This document shows positions 1-8,162 of a stretch of 64,000 bases of DNA, piece by piece. The DNA is from an uncultured Desulfovibrio sp. (GTDB lineage: Bacteria; Desulfobacterota; Desulfovibrionia; Desulfovibrionales; Desulfovibrionaceae), in NCBI GenBank assembly GCA_913063155.1, contig CAJXYU010000002.1, forward strand, positions 434,001 to 498,000, read 5' to 3'. Below the pieces are notes generated by a model. That model saw only the letters and a program-made list of their open reading frames with translations. It was not told the origin of the DNA and did no database searches. Numbering within the stretch: the stretch's first letter is position 1; every line of letters begins with the position of its first letter. A program made the translations under genes and the position numbers.

Positions 1-1456
1 GGTCGCCCACCAGGAAGTTGGGTACGGAACTGCGGACCATGGCCAGCAATTCCAGTCCTTTTTGTTCGGCCCTGACCCCGATGACGTTCAAGACGTTGTT
101 GACGACGTCGTCGAGTTGGAAATTTATTTCCTCGATGTCCAGCTTGTCCGCCTCCACCTTGGAAAAGTCCAGGATGTCGTTGATGATGCCCAGCAGGCTC
201 TTGGCCGAACTGTCGATCTTCCTGAGGTAGTCGTGCTGCTTGGGAGTCAGGTCCGTGCGCAGGGCCAGGTGGGTCAGGCCGATGACCGCATTCATGGGCG
301 TGCGTATTTCGTGGCTCATGCGCGCCAGGAAATCGCTTTTGCTTCGGTTGGCTTCCTCGGCGTCGTTTCGGGCCTGCTCCAGTTCGGCCTGGTGCCGGCG
401 TTGTTGATGGACATGCCGGACGCGCATCGTCGTTCCGATACCGAGGAGTAGGAGCAGGGCGCCGTAGACCGAAAGGTAGTTCCGTCGGATATTGGAAGCG
501 GCTGCCCGCAGCAGGCTGTTGGGCGCGTGGCTGACCATTTTCCACTGGCGAACGGACGTGCGCTGCCCCTCGCTCCACTTGGGGAGCAGAGTGATGGTGG
601 CAAAGGAAAACAGTCCGTGAGGAGTTTCCAACTGCCCTTCGGCGATGTCCTGCATCTGTCGCCAGACTTCGGGGTATTGGTGTGAAAAGCGGCGGGATTC
701 TTTGTCTTTGAACATGAAAGCCCATTCGTCTTCCTTGTTCGGAGCCTTCAGGTAGTAGCCGTCCTTGTTGAGAAGTATGATTCTGTCTTCGGAACGGCCG
801 GATATGATGGAGATGTCGTCGATGATTGTCTGGCCGAGGTAGTTGAGGACGACCACGCCCGCGAAGTCCTCCGAGGCGTCGAAAATCGGATTGCATACGC
901 GAATCATGGGTTTGTGGGGAATCTCAATCTGCTTGTGCTCTATATTGAGATCGAAGGGGGAGACATAGACCTCGTTCGGGCCGAGCTTCTTGGTCTCCGT
1001 GAAGTAGTACCGGTTGGCCTTGTTCTGCAATTGCTCCCTGGGCACGGCCTCAGCCTTGCCGTCCTTGTAGTTGATGCGGATCACCTCCATGCCGTCGGCG
1101 TCCAGCAGCCGGACCTGGTCGTACACCCTGCTGATGCGGCTGAGCTCCAGGTATTCGTATTCCAGAGCCTCGCGCATGTTCGGAGATTTGCGGTCAAGGT
1201 AGCGCTTCAGCTCCAGGTGGGCGGAAAGCAGGCGGAGGTCGTGAAAGAGTGATTCCAGGTCGATGCTCACTGCCCGGGCGACGAGATCGACGAGGGCGAT
1301 TTCGTCACGCATGAAAATCGTTTTTCTGGAAGCCAGATCCTGGCGGTACATGTAGCCGAGTCCCAAGCCGCAGATCAGGGCCAGGGGCAGGAACATGAGA
1401 AGAAATTCTCTGGAAAAGGAGAATGTGCCTTGTTTGTTCTTCCTGCCTTCAGCCAT
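1..1456 (-). CDS. Hybrid-type sensor histidine kinase, 3' part outside window
   Basis: Membrane sensor kinase, cut by the left window edge. I read about 485 codons from an ATG preceded by AAGGAG. A first membrane segment lies near residues 19-35 and a second near 329-346. The roughly 290 residues between them look like a periplasmic double-CACHE ligand sensor. After a short coiled linker ([18 protein letters not shown]) comes the dimerisation/phosphoacceptor box [10 protein letters not shown] at about residue 379, with the phosphorylated His in it. The frame is still open at base 1, in the segment leading to the ATPase domain. The H-box style and linker are typical of hybrid kinases with C-terminal receiver domains, but those are not visible here. 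The ligand is unknown. Confidence 0.93.
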   Translation of the reverse strand, partial: MAEGRKNKQGTFSFSREFLLMFLPLALICGLGLGYMYRQDLASRKTIFMRDEIALVDLVARAVSIDLESLFHDLRLLSAHLELKRYLDRKSPNMREALEYEYLELSRISRVYDQVRLLDADGMEVIRINYKDGKAEAVPREQLQNKANRYYFTETKKLGPNEVYVSPFDLNIEHKQIEIPHKPMIRVCNPIFDASEDFAGVVVLNYLGQTIIDDISIISGRSEDRIILLNKDGYYLKAPNKEDEWAFMFKDKESRRFSHQYPEVWRQMQDIAEGQLETPHGLFSFATITLLPKWSEGQRTSVRQWKMVSHAPNSLLRAAASNIRRNYLSVYGALLLLLGIGTTMRVRHVHQQRRHQAELEQARNDAEEANRSKSDFLARMSHEIRTPMNAVIGLTHLALRTDLTPKQHDYLRKIDSSAKSLLGIINDILDFSKVEADKLDIEEINFQLDDVVNNVLNVIGVRAEQKGLELLAMVRSSVPNFLVGD

Positions 1457-1534
1457 GCCGCTCCTTGAAGCCCGTTCGGGGCCATACTTTGCCGCCAGTG
1501 TAGCTGAATCGGGCGGGAGCGACATTATAGATTG

Positions 1535-1563
1535 GGTAACCGCCTGGATGCCGGGCGGTTACC
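1535..1563 (-). terminator. Hairpin between GNAT gene and sensor kinase
   Basis: Perfect 10-bp arms GGTAACCGCC and GGCGGTTACC enclose a 9-nt loop, just after the stop of the minus-strand acetyltransferase gene. The downstream T-run is poor, so it is a weak intrinsic terminator or an RNA-stabilising hairpin. Confidence 0.5.
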
Positions 1564-1584
1564 AAAGAGCGAATTCCCGGGGAC

Positions 1585-2073
1585 CTACAGTCGAAAGATC
1601 ATTTCCCACCACTGGAAGCCTCCGTGGTTGGAGGAGGACAGGCCGGCTTTTTCATAGCCAAGCTTTTCGTAGAAGCCTATGTGGTAGTCCTTGCACAACA
1701 GGAGGATTTGCTCCTTGCCCATGGTACGTGACGCCTTGATGAAGCATTCCATGAGCGCCTTGGCCAGGCCCAGACCTTGTGCTTCCGGCAACACGGAAAG
1801 GGAAAAGACGACCATGTTGCGTCCATCAGGGTCGTGGCCGATGAGCTGTTTGAATTCCTCATCCGTAATGTCGTCTTTGGCCGTGCAGCCGCTGTTGACC
1901 TGTCCCACGACTCTGCCGTCCAGCTCAGCGACGTAGAAACCCTGCGGAAAGTTGTCGATACGGGTTTTGATGCTCGTTTCGGAAGCGGCTTCGGAAGGTT
2001 CGAAACATGTGGTTTCGACATGGGTGCAGGCGGTCAGGTCGTCCATGGTCGCCCGGCGAATGTTCAGGGACAT
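1585..2073 (-). CDS. GNAT family N-acetyltransferase
   Basis: A 162-residue single-domain GCN5-related acetyltransferase, which would move an acetyl group from acetyl-CoA to an amine. The first strand (SLNIRRATMDDL) is followed by the central strand FYVAELDGRVVGQVNS. The acetyl-CoA pyrophosphate loop region is LSVLPEAQGLGLAKALMECF, with the Q/R-x-x-G-x-G/A pattern present as QGLGLA. The C-terminal HIGFYEKLGYEKAG is the usual last helix-strand. The start has an AAGGAG site about 6 nt upstream. It resembles the arylalkylamine N-acetyltransferase-like group, but the substrate cannot be read. It diverges from the MarR gene, so regulation by that MarR is possible. Confidence 0.88.
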   Translation of the reverse strand: MSLNIRRATMDDLTACTHVETTCFEPSEAASETSIKTRIDNFPQGFYVAELDGRVVGQVNSGCTAKDDITDEEFKQLIGHDPDGRNMVVFSLSVLPEAQGLGLAKALMECFIKASRTMGKEQILLLCKDYHIGFYEKLGYEKAGLSSSNHGGFQWWEMIFRL

Positions 2074-2157
2074 TGCGACTCCTTTTTCGGTCAGAGTTTC
2101 GATGTTGCGACGCTAAGTTACCTTGCAGCGTCAAAATGTAAAGTGCCGTGAAAGCGG

Positions 2158-2188
2158 TTGACCTCGGTTGTTGTTGCATCTACAACCG
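2158..2188 (+). promoter_or_regulatory. Promoter with overlapping inverted repeat for the MarR gene
   Basis: TTGACC (2158-2163) and TACAAC (2181-2186) are separated by exactly 17 bp, a good sigma-70 layout. An inverted repeat, CGGTTGT (2165-2171) and ACAACCG (2182-2188), overlaps the spacer and the -10. The inner part has the GTTG...CAAC look of MarR-family operators, so autoregulation is the natural reading. Transcription would start near 2193, which is the ATG. Confidence 0.6.
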
Positions 2189-2192
2189 TTGC

Positions 2193-2681
2193 ATGCTCAT
2201 CGAACGTTTGAATCCTAGGGAGTCCATCGGTTTTCTGCTTTACAAGTCGGCCAGACTCTGCGTGAACGCCTTTGCGAACCGGCTGGAGAAGGCCGGTCTT
2301 GATATCAGTGTGGAGCAGTGGCGGCTGCTCATTCCTCTATCCCGGTATCCTGGCATCAGCCAACGCAAGCTGGCCGAACTTGCGTCCCAGGAGAAGACCG
2401 GTGTGAGCCGCCTGCTTTCCGGCCTGGAGAGCAAGGGATACGTCAGGCGGGAGGACGACCCGGAAGACCGTCGGGTCAAGCGGCTGTTCGCCACGGAAAA
2501 AGGGCTGGACCTCCTGGACAGAACCGTGGACCTTGCCCATGCCAACAACGCATCCGTGGCCGAGGGCATCGACCCGGAAGAGTTTGCCGTCTGCAAGAAG
2601 GTCTTGCTTCAGATCATTCTCAACCATATGGGCGACCATGATTGCGCCGCATTTCTTCGGGGATCTGCCGAAGCGCCCTGA
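2193..2681 (+). CDS. MarR family transcriptional regulator
   Basis: A 162-residue winged-helix regulator. The N-terminal dimerisation helix (ESIGFLLYKSARLCVNAFANRL) is followed by the DNA-binding helix-turn-helix around ISQRKLAELASQEKTGVSRL and the wing VRREDDPEDRRVKRLFATEKG, whose D-x-R-x-x motif is typical. A longer frame opens at a GTG at 2148, but that codon has no ribosome site. The ATG at 2193 also has none, and coincides with the predicted transcription start, so a leaderless mRNA is likely. It lies directly upstream of an RND efflux pair, with an operator-like palindrome between, so repression of the pump is the likely role. The inducer is unknown. Confidence 0.9.
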   Translation: MLIERLNPRESIGFLLYKSARLCVNAFANRLEKAGLDISVEQWRLLIPLSRYPGISQRKLAELASQEKTGVSRLLSGLESKGYVRREDDPEDRRVKRLFATEKGLDLLDRTVDLAHANNASVAEGIDPEEFAVCKKVLLQIILNHMGDHDCAAFLRGSAEAP

Positions 2682-2721
2682 ACGTGAAGTCCGGCATGCC
2701 GCCCTTGCGCGCATTCTTTGG

Positions 2722-2769
2722 TTGGAAGACCGTTAAACACTGCTGGATAATCAATAAGTAACTTGTTAC
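2722..2769 (+). promoter_or_regulatory. Promoter and palindromic operator upstream of RND pump
   Basis: TTGGAA (2722-2727) and GATAAT (2746-2751) stand 18 bp apart. Directly downstream, at the expected start of transcription, is the perfect palindrome GTAACTTGTTAC (2758-2769), extendable with mismatches to the flanking AA/TT. The position fits repressor blockage. The motif differs from the repeat at the marR promoter. The leader to the first gene is about 200 nt; nothing else is evident in it. Confidence 0.5.
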
Positions 2770-2961
2770 CTTGTCCGCCATTCTGTCCTTGCGGCTGCCG
2801 GGCGGACGTTGTGCTTGGCGGGTGTCCGCCGAATCCGCAATGCCGGATGCTCGCGGGCGGCGAGGAGGCTTCCCCTTGGGTCGGGGAAGCTGAATGATGA
2901 ATATAGTCAGGCAGTACGGTGGGATAAGTGGTACTGCTTTGGAAACCAAGAGGGGATATAC

Positions 2962-4032
2962 ATGTTGTACAGATTCGCATTCATATTTCTCATGATTGCT
3001 GTTCTCTGCGCGCCCGCTTACGCGCAGGAGGACAAAAAGCAGGGGGGACCGCCTCCGGCCGCCGTGGTCACGGCCAAGGTGGTCTCGGGTGAAGTTGCTC
3101 CTGAAGTTTCCTACATCGGGACCGTCATGTTTCACGAACTGTCCGATGTCGCCGCCGAAGTGGACGGCAAGGTGGTCAGTCTGGAAGTGGACCATGGTCA
3201 GAAGGTCCGGAAGGGTGATCCGCTGGTGGTGCTGTCCTCGGACCTGTTGGACAAGCGCATTGCCAACGCCCGGCAGCTCATGGAGCAGGCCAAGGCCGAT
3301 TACGAATTGGCTCGGCTGGACGATGTCCGCATGACCCAGCTGTTCAAGACCCGCTCTGTATCCGAAGGCGAGTTCGATAAAAGCCGTTTGGGCGCAGCCG
3401 CGTCCGAGGGCAAGTACCATGCCCTGCAGGCCACGTTGAACCGCCTGCTGCTGGAACGTGAAAAAAAGACCATCCGCGCCCCCTATGACGGGGTGGTGCT
3501 GGAGCGCAAGGCGCACCGGGGCGAATGGGTCAGCCAAGGCGCCACGGTCATCACCATGGCCGGCGACGGTGAAGTCGACGTGGAGGTCAACGTGCCCGCC
3601 GGCCCGGCCCGGGTGGTCAAACCCGGCCTCAAGGTCGAGGTCCGTGTGGGCTCCGACGTCATGGACGGTGAAGTCTATGCGGTCATTCCCAAGGGGGACG
3701 TATCCACCCGTACCTTCCCGGTGAAAATCCGGGTGAACAATCCCGGCAATCTGGCCGAAGGCATGGAGGCGCGCGTCGCCCTGCCTTCGGACGTGGCCAA
3801 CAAGACCCTTGTGGTCCCTCGCGACGCCATCATTTCCTCCCGCGGGCAGCTTGTGGTTTGGACCGTTCTGGACGGCAAGGCCGTGCCCATGCCCGTGCAG
3901 GTGATGGGCTACCGCGCGCTGGATGCGGGAGTCGTGTCCGATGCGCTCAAGGAGGGCATGGAGGTCGTGGTTAAGGGCAATGAGCGTCTGAGGCCCAACC
4001 AGTCCGTGGCTCCGGCGAGCGCCGGGAAATAG
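2962..4032 (+). CDS. RND efflux periplasmic adaptor (membrane fusion protein)
   Basis: A 356-residue HlyD/AcrA-type adaptor that would link an inner-membrane RND permease to an outer-membrane channel. A signal peptide occupies about residues 1-21 (MLYRFAFIFLMIAVLCAPAYA). The lipoyl half-motif around VAAEVDGKVVSLEVDHGQKV is followed by a coiled-coil hairpin (RIANARQLMEQAKADYEL) and the second lipoyl half TIRAPYDGVVLERKAHRGEW. The beta-barrel and membrane-proximal domains follow. The frame is open further upstream to 2809, but this ATG starts the signal peptide and follows AGAGGGG. There is no lipobox Cys. The permease begins 8 bp after the stop codon, so the two are co-transcribed. Confidence 0.93.
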   Translation: MLYRFAFIFLMIAVLCAPAYAQEDKKQGGPPPAAVVTAKVVSGEVAPEVSYIGTVMFHELSDVAAEVDGKVVSLEVDHGQKVRKGDPLVVLSSDLLDKRIANARQLMEQAKADYELARLDDVRMTQLFKTRSVSEGEFDKSRLGAAASEGKYHALQATLNRLLLEREKKTIRAPYDGVVLERKAHRGEWVSQGATVITMAGDGEVDVEVNVPAGPARVVKPGLKVEVRVGSDVMDGEVYAVIPKGDVSTRTFPVKIRVNNPGNLAEGMEARVALPSDVANKTLVVPRDAIISSRGQLVVWTVLDGKAVPMPVQVMGYRALDAGVVSDALKEGMEVVVKGNERLRPNQSVAPASAGK

Positions 4033-4040
4033 GGGGGCGC

Positions 4041-7000
4041 ATGGACATCATCAGAACAGCCATTGAGAAGCCGGTTGCGGTGCTCGTGGGGGTCATCCTC
4101 ATCGTGCTCTTCGGCCTCATCTCCCTTTTCAGCCTGCCATATCAGCTCACACCCAACGTGACCAAGCCGGAGATCACGGTCAGCACCACCTGGACCGGGG
4201 CCACTCCATACGAGATTGAGCGCGATGTGGTGGAAGAGCAGGAAGACGTGCTCAAGGGCATTCCCGGCCTCGAGGAAATGGAAAGCTCCTGCTACAACGG
4301 TTCCGCGGAGATTTCCCTGACCTTCAAGCTCGGCATCGACCTGGACGGCGCGTTGCTGCGCGTTTCCAATAAACTGGATGAAGTTTCCGACTACCCCGAC
4401 GACGTGGACAAGCCCGTTGTCGAAGCCTCGGGAGCATCCGCATCACCGGTCATCTGGGCCATGCTCAAGGCCACGGAGGGAAGCGGCGTCAATCCCCAGG
4501 AGTTCAAGACCTTTTTCGAGGATGAGGTCAAGCAGCACCTGGAGCGCGTCGACGGCGTGTCCAGCCTGTTCATGGGCGGCGGCGTCGAGGAGGAAATGCA
4601 CATCGTGGTGGACCCGCGCAAGCTGGCCGCCTACAACCTGACCATTCCCAAGCTCATTGACGTGCTCAAGAGCGAAAACATATCCATTTCCGCAGGCACA
4701 CTCGGCGTGGGACGCCGCGATTACCGCATCCGTACCCCTGCCGATTTGAACACCCCGGAAAAGATCGAGAACGTCGTCATTTCCTCGTCCGGGCAGTTCC
4801 GTGTCCGACTCAAGGACGTGGGTGTGGTCCGGGTGGGGCATGAAAAGCTCGACGTGGCCATGCTGCACAACAACGCTCCGGGCATCGCAGTGGGCGTGAA
4901 GCCCGAGCCGGGCGCCAACGTGCTCACCGTGACCGACGCGGTGTTCGATGTAGTGCAGCGCGTCAACAAGGAGCTCCTGGAACCCAAGGGCGTTTACCTC
5001 GACTGGGTGTACGATCAGCGACCCTACATCAACGGCGCCATCGACTTGGTGCAGAGGAACATCATCATAGGCGGCCTGCTGGCCATCGTGGTTCTTTTCG
5101 TGTTTCTGCAAAGCATGAGCGCCACGGTCATCGTGGCCTTGGCCATTCCCATTTCCATCATCGGGTCGTTCATCATCTTCGGGGCGGCCGGACGAACGCT
5201 CAACGTCGTGTCCATGGCGGGCATTTCCTTTGCCGTGGGGATGCTCGTGGACAACGCCATCGTGGTGCTGGAGAACATCGATCGCCACAGAAGCATGGGC
5301 AAGAAGTCGTTCGCCGCGGCCTACGAAGGGACCAAGGAAGTATGGGGTGCGGTGCTCGCGTCCACCCTGACCACCGTGGCCGTGTTCCTGCCCGTGGTCT
5401 TCATGGAACAGGAAGCCGGGCAGCTGTTCAAGGACATCTCCATTGCGGTCACCTGCGCCATTATCCTTTCCATGTTCGTGTCCGTGCTGGTCATCCCCAT
5501 GTTCGCGCGCTATCTGTACCGCTTTGCGGAAAAGCGTGACGGCGAAGTCGTGGTGGGCGACGCCCCGCGCGAGCCGGTCGGCAAGAAGATCGCCGGGAAG
5601 GTGCTTACGCCCCTGACCCGTTTCGGGGCCAAATGCTCCGATTGGCTCATGGGCATGCTGCGCCTCTCCCTGACCAACTGGCGTACCCGCGTCATCACCG
5701 TGGTTGGACTGACGGCAGCCTCCATTCTCCTCGTGCTGGTCTTCTTCCCCAAGATGGAATACCTGCCCCAGGGCAACCGCAATCTGCTCATCAACATCCT
5801 CATACCGCCTCCGGGACTTTCCTATGAGGAACGTTTCAATATCGGCAAGCATGTGTTTGAGGAAACCGAACCCTACATGGGCAAGGAAGAGTTCAACGGC
5901 CTGCCGGGCGTGAAGAACATGTTCTTCGTGTCCGCACCCACCATCAACCTCTTCGGCGCCATTTCCACCCAGGAGCAGCGAGCCGGTGAGCTGGTGCCGC
6001 TGTTCAACCGCATCCTGAACACCATCCCGGGCATGTTCGGCGTCTCCATCCAGGCCTCCATATTCGAACAGGGGCTGGGTGAGGGCCGCAACATCTCCCT
6101 TGACATCAGCGGTTCCAACCTGGAACAGATCGTCGCCGCCGCCGGAACCATGTTCGGCATGGCCATGCAGCAGATTCCGGGTGCGCAGGTGCGTCCCATT
6201 CCCTCGCTGGAGCTGCTCTATCCCGAAGTCCGTTTCGAGCCCAAGCGCGACCGGGTGCGGGCGGCCGGATTGTCGGCCAACGACCTGGGACAGTCCGTGG
6301 ACGTGATCCTGGACGGCCGCAAGATCGGCGACTACAAAGCCGAGGGCAAAAAGAAGATCGACATGGTGCTCAAGGCCTCGGAAGAGGATATCTCCACCCC
6401 CGAGGACCTCTATTCGGCTCTGGTTGCCACGCCGCAAGGGTGGGCGGTGCCGCTTTCCTCCCTGGTGGATATCCAGCGGACATACGGCCTGAACCAGATC
6501 AGGCATCTTGAGCGTCAACGCACCATCACCCTGCAGATCACCCCTCCCGGCCAGATGCCGCTGCAGCAGGCTATGGAGACCGTGGAACAGAAGATGATTC
6601 CGGCGGTGAAGCAGATGGGGCTGCTGGACGGCCTGCAGGTGCGCATGTCCGGTGCGGCAGACAAGCTTACCGTGACCCGGGAAGCTCTACAGTGGAACTT
6701 CCTGCTGGCAGTGGTCATCACCTATCTGCTCATGGCGGCCTTGTTCGAGAACTTCCTGTACCCGCTCATCATCCTGTTCACCGTGCCCCTGGCCGGTGCG
6801 GGAGGATTCCTGGGGCTGCGGCTGGAGAACTGGTTCATCGCCTACCAGCCCATGGACATCCTGACCATGCTCGGGTTCGTCATTCTCATCGGCGTCGTGG
6901 TCAACAACGCCATTCTTATCGTGCACCAGTCCCTGAACAACGTGCGCGAGGGCGGCATGGAGCACCTTGACGCCGTCTTGGAAGCCACGCGCACCAGGCT

Positions 7001-7214
7001 GCGTCCCATCTACATGTCGGCCACCACGTCCATCTTCGGCATGTTGCCGCTGGCAGTGGCTCCCGGCCCCGGTTCCGAGTTGTATCGCGGTCTCGGCGCG
7101 GTGGTCTTGGGCGGACTGGCGCTGTCCACGGTGTTCACCGTGTTCGTGATTCCGTCGCTGCTCATGTTCTTCATCAAGATGGAGAAAGTGGGCAGCAGGC
7201 AGAAGGCTGCCTGA
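4041..7214 (+). CDS. RND efflux permease, AcrB/HAE1-like
   Basis: A 1057-residue inner-membrane drug/proton antiporter of the usual two-fold repeat: membrane helix near 11-31, porter loop, six helices from about 340 to 500, a second helix near 545, a second loop, and a final helix bundle. The fourth helix carries GMLVDNAIVVLENI, so the first proton-relay Asp is D404, while the position of the second AcrB Asp is N405. The helix-10 site where AcrB has Lys is N955 in GVVVNNAIL. This pattern is seen in a broad subgroup of the family, so the pump is probably functional. Substrate unknown. No outer-membrane factor gene follows; a TolC homologue elsewhere would be needed. Confidence 0.94.
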   Translation: MDIIRTAIEKPVAVLVGVILIVLFGLISLFSLPYQLTPNVTKPEITVSTTWTGATPYEIERDVVEEQEDVLKGIPGLEEMESSCYNGSAEISLTFKLGIDLDGALLRVSNKLDEVSDYPDDVDKPVVEASGASASPVIWAMLKATEGSGVNPQEFKTFFEDEVKQHLERVDGVSSLFMGGGVEEEMHIVVDPRKLAAYNLTIPKLIDVLKSENISISAGTLGVGRRDYRIRTPADLNTPEKIENVVISSSGQFRVRLKDVGVVRVGHEKLDVAMLHNNAPGIAVGVKPEPGANVLTVTDAVFDVVQRVNKELLEPKGVYLDWVYDQRPYINGAIDLVQRNIIIGGLLAIVVLFVFLQSMSATVIVALAIPISIIGSFIIFGAAGRTLNVVSMAGISFAVGMLVDNAIVVLENIDRHRSMGKKSFAAAYEGTKEVWGAVLASTLTTVAVFLPVVFMEQEAGQLFKDISIAVTCAIILSMFVSVLVIPMFARYLYRFAEKRDGEVVVGDAPREPVGKKIAGKVLTPLTRFGAKCSDWLMGMLRLSLTNWRTRVITVVGLTAASILLVLVFFPKMEYLPQGNRNLLINILIPPPGLSYEERFNIGKHVFEETEPYMGKEEFNGLPGVKNMFFVSAPTINLFGAISTQEQRAGELVPLFNRILNTIPGMFGVSIQASIFEQGLGEGRNISLDISGSNLEQIVAAAGTMFGMAMQQIPGAQVRPIPSLELLYPEVRFEPKRDRVRAAGLSANDLGQSVDVILDGRKIGDYKAEGKKKIDMVLKASEEDISTPEDLYSALVATPQGWAVPLSSLVDIQRTYGLNQIRHLERQRTITLQITPPGQMPLQQAMETVEQKMIPAVKQMGLLDGLQVRMSGAADKLTVTREALQWNFLLAVVITYLLMAALFENFLYPLIILFTVPLAGAGGFLGLRLENWFIAYQPMDILTMLGFVILIGVVVNNAILIVHQSLNNVREGGMEHLDAVLEATRTRLRPIYMSATTSIFGMLPLAVAPGPGSELYRGLGAVVLGGLALSTVFTVFVIPSLLMFFIKMEKVGSRQKAA

Positions 7215-7245
7215 TCAGGCTGCTGAAAACGTTGCTGCAAGCAGA

Positions 7246-7280
7246 GAGGCCCTCGCGTATTGACGCGGGGGCCTCTTTTT
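7246..7280 (+). terminator. Intrinsic terminator of the RND operon
   Basis: GC-rich arms built on GAGGCCC...GCGT and ACGC...GGGGCCTC, closed by a short ATTG loop, are followed by TTTTT. It lies about 30 bp after the permease stop. From here to 7511 the sequence is AT-richer with no gene, and presumably holds the promoter of the next one. Confidence 0.88.
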
Positions 7281-7511
7281 GTCTGGTATCCGGACTGCGT
7301 TTTTTTTGAGCGAACTGTGGCGTGCACTTGATTGTTTGTTTCTCTATCCTCTTGGATTTTCAATATGTATTTCGACCCTCTTGCCTTTCAAGAAATTCCG
7401 AAATGTTTCTTCATGCTCTCCGTCCGCACGGAATGGAACGCATGATGCAGACATGATGGGCAGGTAAAAAGTGCCCATTGGCTCGACATATATTTTGGGA
7501 GGTTCGACAGC

Positions 7512-8150
7512 ATGACTTACATCAACAGCTATTATTCCAACAGTGCGTACTACAATTCCTCCAGGACCCTGGGGGGGGATGCCTCTTCCTCGGACACCGA
7601 AAAAACGGACCAAACAGGCAGTTCCGACGAATCGAAGGAAAGTTCTTCCTCCTCTTCGGCGAGTTCCACCAAGCTCACCAGTGAGATCCTCAAGCTTCTC
7701 CAAACCATTCCAGCGGCCCAAAACGGCTACCTTTCCTTCTCGGACATCCTGGAGCAGGCGGACAAATTGGAGGACGAGTTCGATGATCAGGTCCTTGCCG
7801 ACCTCAAGAAGCTGGGTGTGGACACGGATACGAAGTTCCAGCTCATGTACGACTCCACCAGCGATTCGGTCGTTTGTTCCAAGGATCACCCGGACAAGGA
7901 GAAGATCGAGAACTATTTCAAGGCTAATCCCGAGCGTACGGAGCAGTTCAAGGCTCTCATCGGCATGCGTAGCCTGAGTGCGACTGCGTCGACCACCGCG
8001 TCACCCGACCTGTTCAAACAGCAGATGACGCTCCAGAGCATGTCTGTCTGGTTCGGCGACAGCATGACCTCCAGTGACTTCATGGGAGCGCAGGGGATCG
8101 TTTACGGCGCTCAGAGCGCGTACTACAAGGCCATCAACCTGACCGTGTAG
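7512..8150 (+). CDS. Ser-rich protein of unknown function
   Basis: I do not recognise this 212-residue protein. It has no signal peptide or membrane helix. The first 55 residues are low-complexity and rich in Ser, Tyr, Asn and Asp (MTYINSYYSNSAYYNSSRTL, then SSSSSSASS near 47-55). The middle (about 57-140) is predicted helical, with acidic segments such as DILEQADKLEDEFDD and YFKANPERTEQFKALI. The C-terminal part is small-residue-rich. A GGGAGG ribosome site and GC-biased third codon positions support this frame over the antisense one. The gene stands alone between the pump terminator and a convergent binding-protein gene. An extracellular or flagellum-related role is conceivable from the composition, but nothing proves it. 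Confidence 0.72.
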   Translation: MTYINSYYSNSAYYNSSRTLGGDASSSDTEKTDQTGSSDESKESSSSSSASSTKLTSEILKLLQTIPAAQNGYLSFSDILEQADKLEDEFDDQVLADLKKLGVDTDTKFQLMYDSTSDSVVCSKDHPDKEKIENYFKANPERTEQFKALIGMRSLSATASTTASPDLFKQQMTLQSMSVWFGDSMTSSDFMGAQGIVYGAQSAYYKAINLTV

Positions 8151-8162
8151 AAAACGGGACAG

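Noticed and set aside
4443-6518. 691-codon open frame on the minus strand
   Set aside because: It lies wholly opposite the RND permease, is dominated by His, Gly and Asp as GC-rich antisense frames are, and has no domain or ribosome site.
7344-7889. 181-codon minus-strand frame opposite the Ser-rich protein
   Set aside because: No ribosome site and no domain; the plus frame has GGGAGG and better codon bias. It is the closest call among the shadows.
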